Shown one piece after another: positions 23,104-35,527 of a stretch of DNA of 64,000 nucleotides (the stretch's first letter is position 1; every line of letters begins with the position of its first letter). Source of the DNA: Deroplatys truncata (taxonomy: Eukaryota > Arthropoda > Insecta > Mantodea > Mantidae). The notes beneath the pieces were generated by a model. That model saw only the letters and a program-made list of their open reading frames with translations. It did not search any database and was not told the DNA's origin. The stretch is from assembly GCA_030765065.1 (NCBI GenBank), contig CM060984.1, positions 104,947,488-105,011,487 of the forward strand, read 5' to 3'. The position numbers and the translations under genes were made by a program.

Positions 23104-24005
23104 AAAAATCTGATGTGTTACACTCCCATGACTTTCTCTACTCCTGTACAAACTATTTTTACAAACGCTTATTCTCCATCTACTTCATGTTAATCGAGAT
23201 AAACATTTGCAGACTCTATCTTATTGCTAATTTTCTTGTAGATGTAAGGGGAATATATATTTACAAGGGCAATATAGAAATACAGTAGCCTTTAAACACA
23301 TACATCTCTCTTAATAGCTGGTTGCTAGGTGCAGCACTATTCCCTTTTCCACCGATTAATACTCTTTGCATATTCAAGACAAAAAAATGAATAACAAATT
23401 CCCATTTGAGAAAATAAGTATTGAAACATTTAAGGGAATAACAAGCAATATCTCGAAAATGGTTCACTCAACAACAAAAATGTATATGACATAAATTGTG
23501 TATTTAAACGCGATTTACATTTTTTTGTGTAGTAAAATTTTGTCTATCTCATGGTTTACCAGTTAACCAAAAGTCGTTCACAATGAAGAATGCTTTTGGA
23601 GACATTCCCAGAAAATTCAAGATATACATTTTATTTGTCATGAAAATATCTTAAACATATGATATTTTAATTAAAATCGTTAGAGCCATTTTTGAGAAAA
23701 TTAAAATTTTCGAAAAATGTTCCATGTAAAGGATACTCCGGGGTGGGGGGATTTTCTTGAAAACCTTCGTGTCGCATCTCTGGAAGATACTGAACCTAAA
23801 TGCCAAGTTTGGTGTTTATCCGACTGTTCGTTTCTGAGTTATGCTGTTCACAGAAGACGCACACACGGACATGTTTCCAAAAAGGCTTTTTTTTGGATTC
23901 AGGGGATCTCAAAACCTGTATTTCCGGTGAAATCTCGGTATCGAATTTTTGGGTGGAATACAATACTTCCCCTACTTACTATACGTAGTAGAGAAAGTAA
24001 AAAGC
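23104..24005 (+). repeat. Interspersed 0.9-kb family, copy 5
   Basis: Nearly full-length copy. It starts AAATCTGATGTGTTACACTC and ends TACGTAGTAGAGAAAGTAAA. It has the GGGGTGGGGGGATTTTCTTG block, a short CA tract after TGCTGTTCACAGA and the frame encoding FLENLRVASLEDTEPK. Confidence 0.9.
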
Positions 24006-24273
24006 GTCAAAAAAAGGACAAATAAAACCCAAGATCTTATGGTCTACATTGATCCCTCCCCCCCAAAAAAAACATATTTTACGTTAGGCCTTATCTTTGG
24101 ACACTTGAAAAGAAAAGGTTTTTTCCTCAACTTCCAAGCCTTAATTTACTACAACCCAATGACCTTAAGATACAGAAGAAGAAAGATAGGAACACAGGGA
24201 AAGAACGTGGTGGTAGATCATGTGATAAGCAACAAGCTAAGCTGCATCTTGGCCAAGTGGTTTACACAGTTTT

Positions 24274-24566
24274 GTCCTCCTCCGTGGTGTAGTGGTTACC
24301 ATGCTTAGCCTCTAATTACCGAGGTCGCGGGTTCAAACCCGGCAGAGAGTGATGGATTTTTTTTCGGGTGTAAAAATCCTTACCTTTCGAAAGGGAAGTA
24401 AAGTCGGTGGTCCCGTGTCGTAGATTTACGGCACGTAAAAGAACCTCAAGCCTGATAAAGAAGCCTCTGAGCAAAATTGCCGGTGTTTCACGTCCTATAT
24501 AGAATGAGACCCTAAGGACAACTGCAGTTAAAGAGCATCCATAAGTAGAACTCAATTTAATTTTAA
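24274..24566 (+). mobile_element. SINE A copy, plus strand
   Basis: The best-preserved head of the family: A-box GTGTAGTGGTTACC and B-box GGTTCAAACCC in a paired T-arm. It is followed by the shared body (CGTGTCGTAGATTTACGGCA, then CCTGATAAAGAAGCCTC) and an AT-rich tail CTCAATTTAATTTT. I could not find a clear target duplication. Confidence 0.85.
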
Positions 24567-25280
24567 TTTCAGACTAAGTTTAAAAATGTATTTAAATGAT
24601 GATTTAGGTATTACTATACTTTTTGTAAAAGTAGTATAAATTTATAGAAAACATGGAACTAACATTTGCTTTTCAACTGCACCGCTTGTGCTATTTAAGG
24701 CAGGTATGATGGTTTGCAACTGAGCTAAAAAATGTTCTCAACCCTACCTCATCAAGAACTGAAAGGAATAAATAAAGAAGATTTAACTTTGACTTTAGAT
24801 TAATTTTAACATTTCAGTTTTTTTCTTTAACTTGTGGACAGAATGACATAATTTGACACCTCCCCAATTCGTATAGATATTATGATAGTTCATGTCTGCT
24901 GATGAAACAATAACTGATAAAAATAAACTGAAAAAAATGGCTGTCCTCTGCTACTGTCTACATAACTACGTAAGAATTTGTATCCAACAGTAAATCAATA
25001 AAAGTTTAGGAGTATTTTGAGGAAAAGCATAATCTTCAGCAAATTTTAATTAAGGCTATTTATCATTCACTTACTGTGAACGTTAAATGCGTAAATGGTG
25101 ACAGAAAATATTGAATTTAAGATCATACATCTCTAGGTATGATTTTGCAACTACAACACACTGCTCAAAAAGTTGGTGTAAACATTTGTCTGTAACATGA
25201 ACTCTAGTTCAGGAAATTAGTTTATGAGGGATAAAGAAGGGAATCATGGATCATATAAAGAAAAGCAGTTGCTAAAGGAA
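24567..25280. other. No gene recognised
   Basis: AT-rich spacer. Confidence 0.6.
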
Positions 25281-25664
25281 ATTGAAAAGCTTATTTCCAA
25301 AGTGTCTTAAATCCATCATAAAGTAATCTCCAGAAACAATGATTTTTTTTATTTTCAAATAAAAATTTCAAACATAGTTATAATTATGAGTTGTTAATGT
25401 TTTTAGCTTTATTGTTGATATTGGCACTGACTTAGCAAATCCCTCACTATTATAAGTAGTCACATAAGCTGTAAGAAGTTTTGGATGTAAAAAATCATTT
25501 ATGAATTATTATTACTTGATTTTCAACCATTTACATAGGGAATATAAACTGCTTAGGAACATAATATTTTTACACATGGCACAGAAAATAAACTATTTTT
25601 TGCCATAAAATATAAACAATCAACAATTTTGGATTTAAGACACTTTGGAAATAAGCTCTTCAAT
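25281..25664. mobile_element. MITE-like element with about 35-bp terminal inverted repeats
   Basis: The left arm starts ATTGAAAAGCTTATTTCCAA. The reverse complement of the right arm starts ATTGAAGAGCTTATTTCCAA. Both continue AGTGTCTTAAATCC with one mismatch in total. The interior is very AT-rich and has no coding frame. I see no obvious target duplication. Confidence 0.7.
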
Positions 25665-28600
25665 GGCTGAAAGAAATAAACCATTTTACATTTAAGGAGA
25701 GCTGGACATTTGCATCTTGGCAATATTAACCTTCACAAATTTAATATACCCTTTTAGAATCATAAGTTGCTACAGCCCTGATTTTATAACATATTGCATA
25801 AAAATAATGATTTAAGAAGGAATTTTTAGAACTTGCATTTTCTGTAGACATACAACTGTTTTTATTAAATTCAATGTTTACACACAATATATATAATTTT
25901 TTTTCTCAGTGGATTCCTGCAGCATAGATTTCAAAAAATATTTTGTAACATTTCTAAACTAGTTCAGAAAAAACCATATCATTATATGTTACATTACCCA
26001 AGTGCTGTTTCAAGTCTTAAGTTTTATTTACTTATATATGAGGTTATTAATAGCAGAAAGTTAAATATGAAGTTCTTAATTTTGTGCAGTTTTATTGTTT
26101 CTCCAAATCTCTCATTTGAAACAGTACACTCTATTGTTTGTTTCTTTGTTTTTTTCCACAGCTATGCAATACTTATGAAGCAGCTTTTAAAAAATGTTGC
26201 TTTTAAAACACCTTACATCATAATATGTATATCTTTGGGGGTATGCATTCCACTAAAAAAAATGCATTTGCAGGATAAAAAGAAACTATTTTGTTTTTCC
26301 CTGAAGTATTTAGGTATTCTCCTGTAACAAATTTCAAATAAAACATTGCTTCAAGGGATATTAAGTGAAGGTGTAAACCGTTAACAAACACCATAACATA
26401 TTTAACACGTGTGATTGTTGGTATATATTATCAACTTCATTTACCTTATAATTTTATTATTAGAGCTAAGCAATTTCAAGAGCTATTACTCCCATCCTCA
26501 GCTAAGAACCAACTAGACTCCAGATATGGAAAAGAAGTTGATATATGCATAAAAACATAGGTCCCATTCACAACAAATATGAAACATTAACATAATGCAA
26601 CATAAAGCCATTAACAATTTAGCCATTGGTGCAGCAAGAACTTGACATGAAGTTATAGATTTGTAAATTGAATGCTAAAATCTTCTGAGCATGTCACAAG
26701 TTTCAAATTGAATAACATAACTAATAACATTCAGTAAGAAAATTCATCCAGTCTTAATAAACAAAAAGCTACTAAATCAAGCAAACAACAGAACATCTGG
26801 TATCAGCATTTAAAATGCTGTGGTATGGTCAAATGGAAAAGCAGCATAATTGTACAAAATCTTGCAATGCAATCTTGTCTTACTGAGAAGGCGGCAATGC
26901 ATGCAGAATTCTTCCTTTGTGCACCCACACAAGCATAAAGTTTGGAGCTTATAATCTCTTGCCTACATAGAGCTTGAACATGAATGACTCTATTAAATAA
27001 TAAGTGCAAAGATTTGCATTTATACTGCTGCTACCTTACTTTTCATTGTGAATGGGGTTTTATAGTGAAAAAATCATAATTTTTAGGAGTTTAACAGTAC
27101 TAATCAAATATATAGTAAACTATAGTCAGTTTTCTATTTAAAATAAGAGAAAAGCCGTTACCTACATTAAAATAAAAAAAAATAATATTAACTTGATTGT
27201 CATTTTGTCTAGCATTTAGTTACTTCACTACCATAACATTTAATTGTGTTTAAATATATTTAGGTGATCCCATATATCAAAAGAATAGTTCACTGCTATC
27301 TAACAAATAAGCAAAAGGAAAAAAATAAAAAATAATAAGCTTTTAAGTGTCCAGTTCCCCTTGGGGTAACAATGCTATAAAGGAACTGCATATACATAAG
27401 CACACCAATTTTGCTCTTAAGGTGGTTGTTTATTTGAAAATATAATTTCATATCAACAAAATACAGGTATTTACAGCATTTCTAAAGGTTTAACTTTATT
27501 CCTATACAGCCTTATTGTACCCTCTTCAAAACAAAGCACACAATGTACAGCATTATCAAAACTATACTGTCTAATACAAGAACTACATTCATGTTCCCAA
27601 ATATCTGCTACTTCTACAATAATCAAACAGGGGACATTGACTGAAACATAAAACACAGATTTAAAATGTGGAAGCTTTAAGGCATTTCTTATTTCATATG
27701 GAGGGAAAAATTTAACATTTAGCAAGTGTTGCAGATTATATTTTCTAATACATGAATGTGTTAACAGACATTAAAATATTAACTATCTACAGAAGCAGAG
27801 TATGTTTGGTTTCTTTAAATATTGTAACCACAGATATTATGGTACATAGATAATAAGTTTATGGACCTACAGCAATGAGGATGATATCCAAGAATAACTG
27901 TTTTCCTGGAACTTCTATTTAAATTTTGTTGTTAATTTTTTCATTGTCTCAGACAGCAATTAGGAGGTAAACAAACACCTAATGCATAATTATGTTCTAT
28001 CGGTTTATAGCTTCTTCCATTTGATTTTTCAATCCAGTTATACAAAGCAAATTGGAGTTAGGAAAAAAGCTACTCTATTTTGGATTATATGGATTAAATT
28101 TTGGAATTACTGTTGATTTGAATCCATTGAATAAGAAAGTGTATGAAATCATTTCATAAAGCAATATTTAAAATTCTAGTTTGTGGTTTACATGAACAGC
28201 ATTGACTTGCAGACACATCAACTTTTATAAATATTTGGAAATTCCACTGTAACTTTAATTTCATAATGACAGTTTTTCCAAACCAGGTTTATTTTGAGTA
28301 AGCAATTTCAAACTTTTTGTTAGTACCACTGTCACTGTCTGCTAATGTGCTACTCTGTGCTTAGATACACATACTATCAAATTTATGGTAATGTATTTTA
28401 AGTCAAATTTGGACAACCAGAAGTTACATTAATTTTCAAGAGTGAACTGTGTACATCCACAATTAATACCTTCACTTAGATATATAAATTGCTATTAGGT
28501 ATTTTTATTAAGCTTTCCTGATTGTTTCATACGTGTAACATAACCTTCTATTTCTGAAGTTGAAGAAAAGTGGCTTATATTACTATACCATACATCCCTT

Positions 28601-30310
28601 TATTTTGTTTGTCATACTGAACTGTTCAAAGCTGTATTTTTACCTAGGTTTTGTTTTTTTTGTTTCATATTTTGGTAATGTCCATAAAAACACTCAACAT
28701 TGAAATATGATGAAATCCCACCTCAAGTATACTATTTACAAGAAAAACAGCAAAGGCATTTTAACAATTATATCTTAACACTCCTGTAAACTTTTATGAA
28801 ACAACGGATATTAAGGATAAAAGTTATAACACAAACCTGTAAAGCATCATTATTAGTGAAATGAACACTGCCAATGTAGAGAGAACCATGGTATCTTAAA
28901 ATATCTTAAAAATTAAAAAAATAAACTTCAGTATTTTTCTTACATTACACAGTATATTTACTGGAAACCAAAAACATCCTCCTTACATTTCTGTATGTGC
29001 ACAAAAAGCTGCTATAGAGATGCATTTACTGCATAAAATAATTCTTTTGTGCTCTTGGCAGAAAACCAACAGTCACTTGAGGACACAAGCCAAAATATAC
29101 ACAGGAAAGAATTATGAGCTGTGGGCAAGCCTGAACATTCATTTCCAAAGATAAATGCCACTCTACCTTACACTTCTTTCTTATTTTTTATTATCCTACT
29201 AGTGGTTTTGGGGGAACAGAACCACACAACCAAAAAATGGGGAACCATTTAATACAAGACTGCCCACTATACAATGTGGAAAATGCTTTTGGTGGAATTG
29301 CACTGATCTCTCTATCTCTTGCAGCAAGTATAATTCGTTAAAAAATATAAGTTAAGCTCAAATTTTAGCTGCCACTGCTGTAATCATAGCCTCTCCCACA
29401 TAGGCTTCCAACAGTGCATGCATTGCAATGTTGCATACACAGCAAAAATGTGAACCTAACTTCCCTGACTTTTCTCAGATATTACCTGGCCAAAATACTG
29501 TATTTCTTTGATCACAATTTTGAACAGCCTTCTCTATCCCTATGTAATGCCTCGTGACCCATATTACCGAGTTTAAACTTCTTTCTGCACACTTTATAGT
29601 AGGCTTCAAATAGATTGCCCAGTACATCACCAACCCATTCTATAATGGATTAAACAATGAGTCCAACCACTAATAATTGAATGTTTTATTATTTTTGGGG
29701 GGGATGGGAGGCCACCAAAATCTTGTATAGAGTAAACCAATCTGAAACTGCAGTTACAAAAAGGTGAACAAGCTTATCCCTATAACATGTGAAAGTATTT
29801 ATATACTCATACATATCAGTTCCTCTGCATTTAATTTGATACTACTTCAAGGGCTGGGAGGAGATTTTAAGGAGCAAAAACATTGTAATCCTCTATAATT
29901 ATGTAATTTTTCACCAGCATAAATTACCAAACATGTAATAACCTTGAATTAATTTTCCTGACTTTCCTTTACACATACCAATTTTTTAAATACTCCCCTT
30001 ATTTTTCCAGACCATTTTGAACTTCCCTGACTTTCCAGGTTGCTGGGAACCCTGACATATTACATTTCCACACTGTAGTGTGTATCATTTGAGTAGCCCT
30101 GGTTTATGGGGAACATAATCTAATATTTATAAACCCAAATACAACTTCATAACATCTGTAACCAAATGCACCTAATTTATTATCTTTTAGTACTGCATGA
30201 TCATTTGGGTGATAAAAGAAGCCCATATAGAAATGGTGTAGCTGAGATTGGTAAAAAGAATAGCTACAAACTTTCCAAGCAACCCTGTTAACCTACTTCC
30301 TAAGTATAAT
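25665..30310. other. Long AT-rich stretch, no gene recognised
   Basis: About 4.6 kb without recognisable coding sequence or repeat ends on either strand. The longest frame (25986-26327) is low in complexity and hydrophobic, and looks random. Near 29461-30056 the phrase CCCTGACTTT recurs in diverged form. Part of this stretch could be untranslated or regulatory DNA of a neighbouring gene. I cannot show that. Confidence 0.55.
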
Positions 30311-30319
30311 AATAAAAGC

Positions 30320-32150
30320 AAAAGTAAAAAGTAAAGAATTCAAATCAGCTCTAAAAGATAGTATTATCAATGGAACGAACTTCAAGATAGAAGGCACACA
30401 AGAAAGATACTCTATGTTTGAGAAATGCCTAATAGTTGCTGGAAACAAAGCGAGAAATTAAGAAATCCCAAAAATAAAGAAAAATTAAGTATAGATACCC
30501 TACAGCAGATAGGACTGATCAACTAAATCAACAACAACAATCAGAAAAGAAGAAGCCAGAATACAACTAAGTGAATAAGGGGACAAAAAGGGCAATAAGG
30601 GAAGATTTAAGAAGGTACAACACAAAGTTAGTAAAAGAAATAATGGAAGCATCGAGATTCACCAGGGAGCTGAAGAAAGAAATATTTCAAGACAAAAATT
30701 TGATGATCAGTACAACAGGCCACAGAGGAAACAAAATCACATCAAGGAAATTCATTGTTGAAGCTGTGACCACAATCTACGAGGATCTATACAAGAGCAC
30801 CATAGAAAACAGAGAAGAAGAAATGGAAAAATGCAGGAGTCTAGAGGTTGACAAGTTTCCAATGAAGAAATACGTGAGGAGCCACTGAAACACATATTCG
30901 ACATCCTAAAGATGGAAGAAATATCTGATAGTGGAAAGAGAGCACCATCATACCAATGCACAAAAAGGGATCAAAAGATATATAAACAATTATAATCCAA
31001 AATTCTATCAAACATCTACAAGTTGCTCTTCTAACTAGAAGACTGTCCAAAGACCACCTGAGCAAGCTCCTAGTACAGTCACAAGAATTCAGGCTAGGAC
31101 TCTACATCGCATTCGTACATTCGTACACTTTACAAAAGCATTCGAGAGTGTAGAGAATCCATGCATACTTGACACACTACTGAAACAGGGAATAGAAAGA
31201 AAATACATACATCTACTAGCTAAGGTTTACTCAACAGCAAAGCTAAGATCAAAATGGACAAAGAAGGCGCATCATTCACACTATTTAGAAGCTTCAAACA
31301 GGGAGACCCAATATCCCCTAAATTGTTTACCAAGCATTCTGCCAAACACACTGACAACTACGGGATAGTAACAGACTTACAAACCTAAGATTCGTGAATG
31401 ACATAGTTTTGTTTGCAAAGTCGGCAGAAGAACTCAAGACCAAATGCAAGAAGGTAGGCCTTCAAATAAAATCCCATGTAAACAAAAGTAATGACGAACA
31501 GAGAAGAATCCACATCCAAAAGAAATCACAAGCACTACAATACGTCCAACAATATGTATACTTATGTCAAAGTGTATCATTTCAGACAGTGGCAACAAGG
31601 AAATAAAAAGGATCCCGCTAGCCTGGAGAAGGTTATAGAGTTTAAGTTTCATCCTAATGGGCAAAACGCAACAGCTAAAAATTAAACAAGAAATTCTGGA
31701 CATCCTCCCAACATTAATATATGGAGCACAAACTTGGACAACAACCCAACAACTTACATCAATACAGATTACTCGGAAAAAGATGAAAGGAAGATATTAC
31801 AGATATCAATAAGAGATCGGATAAGAAATATAGCAATTAGAAGGACAAAAGTGAAGGATACTGCGACCGCAGCACAAGTAGCAAATGGAGATGGACAGGT
31901 CACACAGTAAGGATCAACAACAACTGATGGACTAACACAGCAATGGCGTAGGACCGTAGAGAAGGGGCCGGGAAGATCGAGAACGAGATGGGCGGACGAA
32001 AGGAAGAGGAATGCTGGCAGCACTAGGATGGTGAGAAACCGTGATGCCTAGAAGGTCCACGAACAACTGCACAGGAACTAAGAAACTCAGAGCGACCACA
32101 TGTCAAGAAAGGTGGGCATTCCTGAATACGACAGTGATACTGATAGTGTG
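30320..32150 (+). pseudogene. RTE-type LINE endonuclease-reverse transcriptase, decayed
   Basis: Plus-strand pieces appear in the right order for the insect 'endonuclease-reverse transcriptase' LINE family. They are the linker before RT (30571-30885: AIREDLRRYNTKLVKEIMEA), RT palm (about 31130-31160: TKAFESVENP), the active-site region reading RFVNDIVLFAKSAEELKTK (31394 frame), a YVQQYVYLCQSVSF thumb piece, and a C-terminal KWRWTGHTVRINN (about 31885-31925). In the active site the usual F-A-D-D box has become V-N-D, so the first Asp is lost. Stops and frameshifts are frequent. The endonuclease half is missing. Confidence 0.85.
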
Positions 32151-32377
32151 AACAAGTGTCAAATGTCAAAACGAGTCAGATTAAACTGAGAATAAGTGCC
32201 AAAACCAGTGAGTCTCACGGTCAGAGGGCCAAAGAGCAAAAGTGTGTAAATGTAAAAACAAATCTAGGTTAAGACAATTAATGAACTATCAAAGACACAG
32301 ATAAGCGAATTTCACATTTTTAGCTCAAATGTGGGAGGTTTACTTCACATTTGAGCTACCCTCCTCTTAGGAGAGGC

Positions 32378-32659
32378 AAAATTAAATTGAGTTTTATTTA
32401 TGGACGCTCTTTAACCGCTGTGGTCCTTAGACTCCCATTCTATATTGGGCGTGAAAGACCTGTAATTTTGCTCAGAGGCCTCTTTATCAGGGTTGAGGTT
32501 CTTTTACTGCCGTAAATCTACGACACGGGACCACCTTTTCCCTTCCGAAGGAAGCCATGCTATGGATTTTTATGCCCGAAAAAATCCATCGGCCTCCGAC
32601 GGGTTTGAACCCGCAACCTCGGGAACTAGAAGTTAGCATGGTAACCACGGAGGATGACA
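32378..32659 (-). mobile_element. SINE A copy with 11-bp TSD
   Basis: A SINE A copy in reverse orientation, with perfect 11-bp target duplications TTAGGAGAGGC (32367-32377 and 32660-32670). The head lies at the right (TGGTAACCACGGAGGATGAC) and the AT tail at the left (AAATTAAATTGAGTTTTATT). The boundaries are therefore exact. Confidence 0.92.
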
Positions 32660-32884
32660 TTAGGAGAGGCCGTTGTCCTATAGGGAGTAAGGATATGATT
32701 ATTATTATTACTTATTTTAATACTATAAAGAGAGAAAGTTTTCTGTTTGTGTAAGTGTGTGTGTTTGAGAGGTCTTCACGGGTTCGGGGACAAGCCCTCG
32801 GCCTAGGCCCGGGTTTGGGATTAATTTGTAAAATGTTGGTAGGGCTGGGCTTCAAAACAAAAACGAAGAAAAACTAATTTATTA

Positions 32885-33005
32885 CGTTCAAAATACTATT
32901 TTGTTTGACATGTAAATATATTACATGTATGGTTATTTGAATCAAAATCATTATCACCATGTTTGAGAAAATAAAAAATAATGAAAACTTTTCAAGTAAA
33001 GGGGA
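32885..33005 (+). repeat. Interspersed 0.9-kb family, small fragment
   Basis: Carries the middle block only: GACATGTAAATATATTACAT, then GAATCAAAATCATTATCACC, GTTTGAGAAAATAAAA and AAGTAAAGGGG. Confidence 0.6.
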
Positions 33006-34696
33006 AATAAAGACAAAAGAAATTATCACATTTCTTTTTTGGCCCGCGATGGTGAGATGCCCAGAATAGCATAATTAACGCAGCATGCATCCATCTATAT
33101 TAGTAGTAAGTAATACTGTAATCATAAATAAATGCTCGCTTCGGCCAATTGGGAATTACACTACAACAGTAAGGTAAATGTAAACCCTGCCCTCTTCCAT
33201 CCACCCACCCACACCCATGGGCAGAGTGTAGTAATATGGGCGGCATGTGGGTGCTACAGTACAAGCTATTCTTGGGCTCGGTTCGGACCAGGTTTAAGAA
33301 TTAACATCCCGTGAGGCCTCTAGTGTGTGTGGGGGGGGGAAGGTTAACAGCTCAACCAATTTTAATAATTATTTCTCCAATGTAAACCACTTTCTGGCAG
33401 ATATAGACTGCAATACAGCCTTTAATTTCAGGATTTACACAGACTGTTTACAGAATACGAACATATAGGCATCATAAATAAAAATACTTTTTCAAATTCA
33501 ATGTCTCAAACAGGAACTTCCTCTTAAAGACACACTGTATATGCTAAATTTAAATCTCACGATGTTTTCATTTGGATTTCACCAAACTGTTTATTGGTGC
33601 AGAGCAGAGCTCGTGATAAAAATCTTTCCACTTCAGCCACAAGTTGTGTAAATATCTATTATTTAATTTATTACCATACATTTATATGTATATATATTAT
33701 TATTTGATGACAATAATTTTTAGACTTTGTTTCCATGCTTAGTTAAAAAGCTTTTAATGCTACAAGTAACTTACTTCTCAACCATCCCTTATTCTACAGG
33801 TTGACACTAATCACATTGCACAGGATTAGCACGCCTGTAGTCATTTACATCAATCAGTACGGAGATTATTTCTGATCCCCCTTTACTTATTTAAGAGCGA
33901 ACCATTTTGTTTCTTCGAATTTGTTTCATGCTAATCATAGAGAGAGGTCATAAGGGTTAGTGGAGTCTAATATTGATTACATACATGTGGGAATCTTTCA
34001 GAAAAAAAAAGTATACTGTGGTCTGGAGCAGTGGCTAATTTTTTTCCATTTATTTCCCTACAAAAATTATGCCTAATTTAAGCTGACATTCTACTTGCCA
34101 CTGTTTGTACTCATGCCTTCCAATCATGCTGTGACAGGATAACAACTATCTGTGCATTGCGCAGTGTGCAGCATTTGAGCTGCCTTGATTAAAGAGGATG
34201 CATTTTCTACGGTTTAAAATAGTAAATAAGTTTCTATTATAATCTAATTGAGCTATATCCAATTTCTTCATAAATATCATATTTTTATTTCAAACAATAA
34301 AATACATAAATATCAAATTTAAGCAAGATTAACATTTATAAGAACTATATGAGAGGAGAATATTTCAGTCAAGCTTCTATAATCTTCAGATCAGTGTATT
34401 TGTGTGGTTTCAAACTATGGTTTAGTAATTTCTGCAAAAGCGAGCCTCATTGTACAGCTCATTACAACAAAATCTTATGTTAATATTTTGAAATATAACT
34501 ATGGTGGTTCTTTTGAGCTATTCATTTTTCTTTCATGAGTTGTCATCAGCTACAGTGCTTATTGTGAGCAATCTAATGTTGAGAAATGCCTTAAAGGATA
34601 TGGCACACTGAAAACTTCCCTTTATAGTATCACAGAGTACAGCATCTGCAACTACACATACAAGCACCCTAGGGTAGGGGTTTTGGGAGTAGCTAG
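33006..34696 (-). other. Downstream of SPATA20 stop; possible 3' UTR, otherwise nothing recognised
   Basis: No coding frame. On the minus strand AATAAA motifs lie about 410 and 650 bases after the SPATA20 stop (plus-strand TTTATT near 34286 and 34049). Either could end the 3' UTR, which the sequence alone cannot decide. Confidence 0.4.
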
Positions 34697-35148
34697 CTAG
34701 GTTTCAGTAAGTGTTTTAACTAAGTCCTGTGGGGTAGAGACAGGGAGCGAACAGGCACTATGTCGACAAACATAGGCAGCTGCCTGACCAGCTGGAGGCT
34801 GCTTTACGTGGCTCACGGTTTCAGAAACACGGTACAGCAATGATTCAGTGTTACCATCTGCCAGTGCTAAGACTCGGCCTGGCAACAGTCTTGTGTGTAC
34901 CTCAGCGAGCATGGGGCGCACATCTTCAAGAGAGCCGGCCAGCAGCACCTGTACTGGTGTATCGTGATACAACAACAATGCCGAAGTCAACTCTGGTACT
35001 GCAATGGGTATGCGAGAGAGCCGGGTTGAGAAAGCTGACAGGATGCAACCCGCTCGCTCTCGTAACTCAGGTTTGTCCAGCAATGCAGCCAAACGTAAAA
35101 GGTTGCTACAGGCAACGGAATTGCCTGAAGGCTCTGCCCCATCCTGGT
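34697..35148 (-). CDS. SPATA20: SPATA20 orthologue, 3'-terminal coding exon
   Basis: Minus-strand exon whose translation begins QDGAEPSGNSVACSNLLRL and ends in a domain with RVLALADG, AAYVCRHSACSLPV and a final LVKTL before TAG. These are the C-terminal landmarks of SPATA20/YyaL proteins: the GAEPSxNS motif of the six-hairpin-type domain and the YVCxxxxCSxP end. SPATA20 combines an N-terminal thioredoxin-like domain with this C-terminal region; its exact reaction is not settled. The exon starts at a strong acceptor (TTTTCTTTTACAG before 35148) in phase 2, leaving two bases of a split codon. The start is a splice site, so no ATG is expected. It is open over about 150 codons, in contrast to all TE frames around it, which supports a working gene. 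No further SPATA20 exon is visible in the window. Confidence 0.9.
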
Positions 35149-35527
35149 CTGTAAAAGAAAATCATTATTCTTTAAGACCCTACAAGTATGTATTTCAGAA
35201 CATTCATAGAGATGAATGACAAACTAAACATTGCTTTCGTTTTGTATTTAAAACATTTTATAATTTGTAAAAGTCACTGGTCAACAATGAAAATTCCATA
35301 TAAATAATTTATGCTGATTCTTATGTATTTACATCTGCCAAATCCAAAAAGTTGGATTTGCCAGATTTTGGCAGAAATGTCCATCACCCTCCAATTTTTT
35401 GTAATATTAAAAAAACTATTCATGTTTATTAGTACAGGGCGGTAAATGTACTGATTAAAAGAAAATAATTTTCTTTCATTAAGTCAACAGGTGACATATT
35501 TGCTTTAGGCGATTGTTATCTGTGACT
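35149..35527 (-). other. Start of the SPATA20 terminal intron (3' end on the minus strand)
   Basis: Holds the polypyrimidine tract and AG acceptor at 35149-35162. Otherwise it is AT-rich intron up to the inserted LTR. Confidence 0.7.

Noticed and set aside
25986-26327. Hydrophobic 113-codon frame as a possible membrane protein
   Set aside because: AT-rich DNA gives such Phe/Ile/Leu-rich frames by chance. No start context, domain or conserved pattern is seen.
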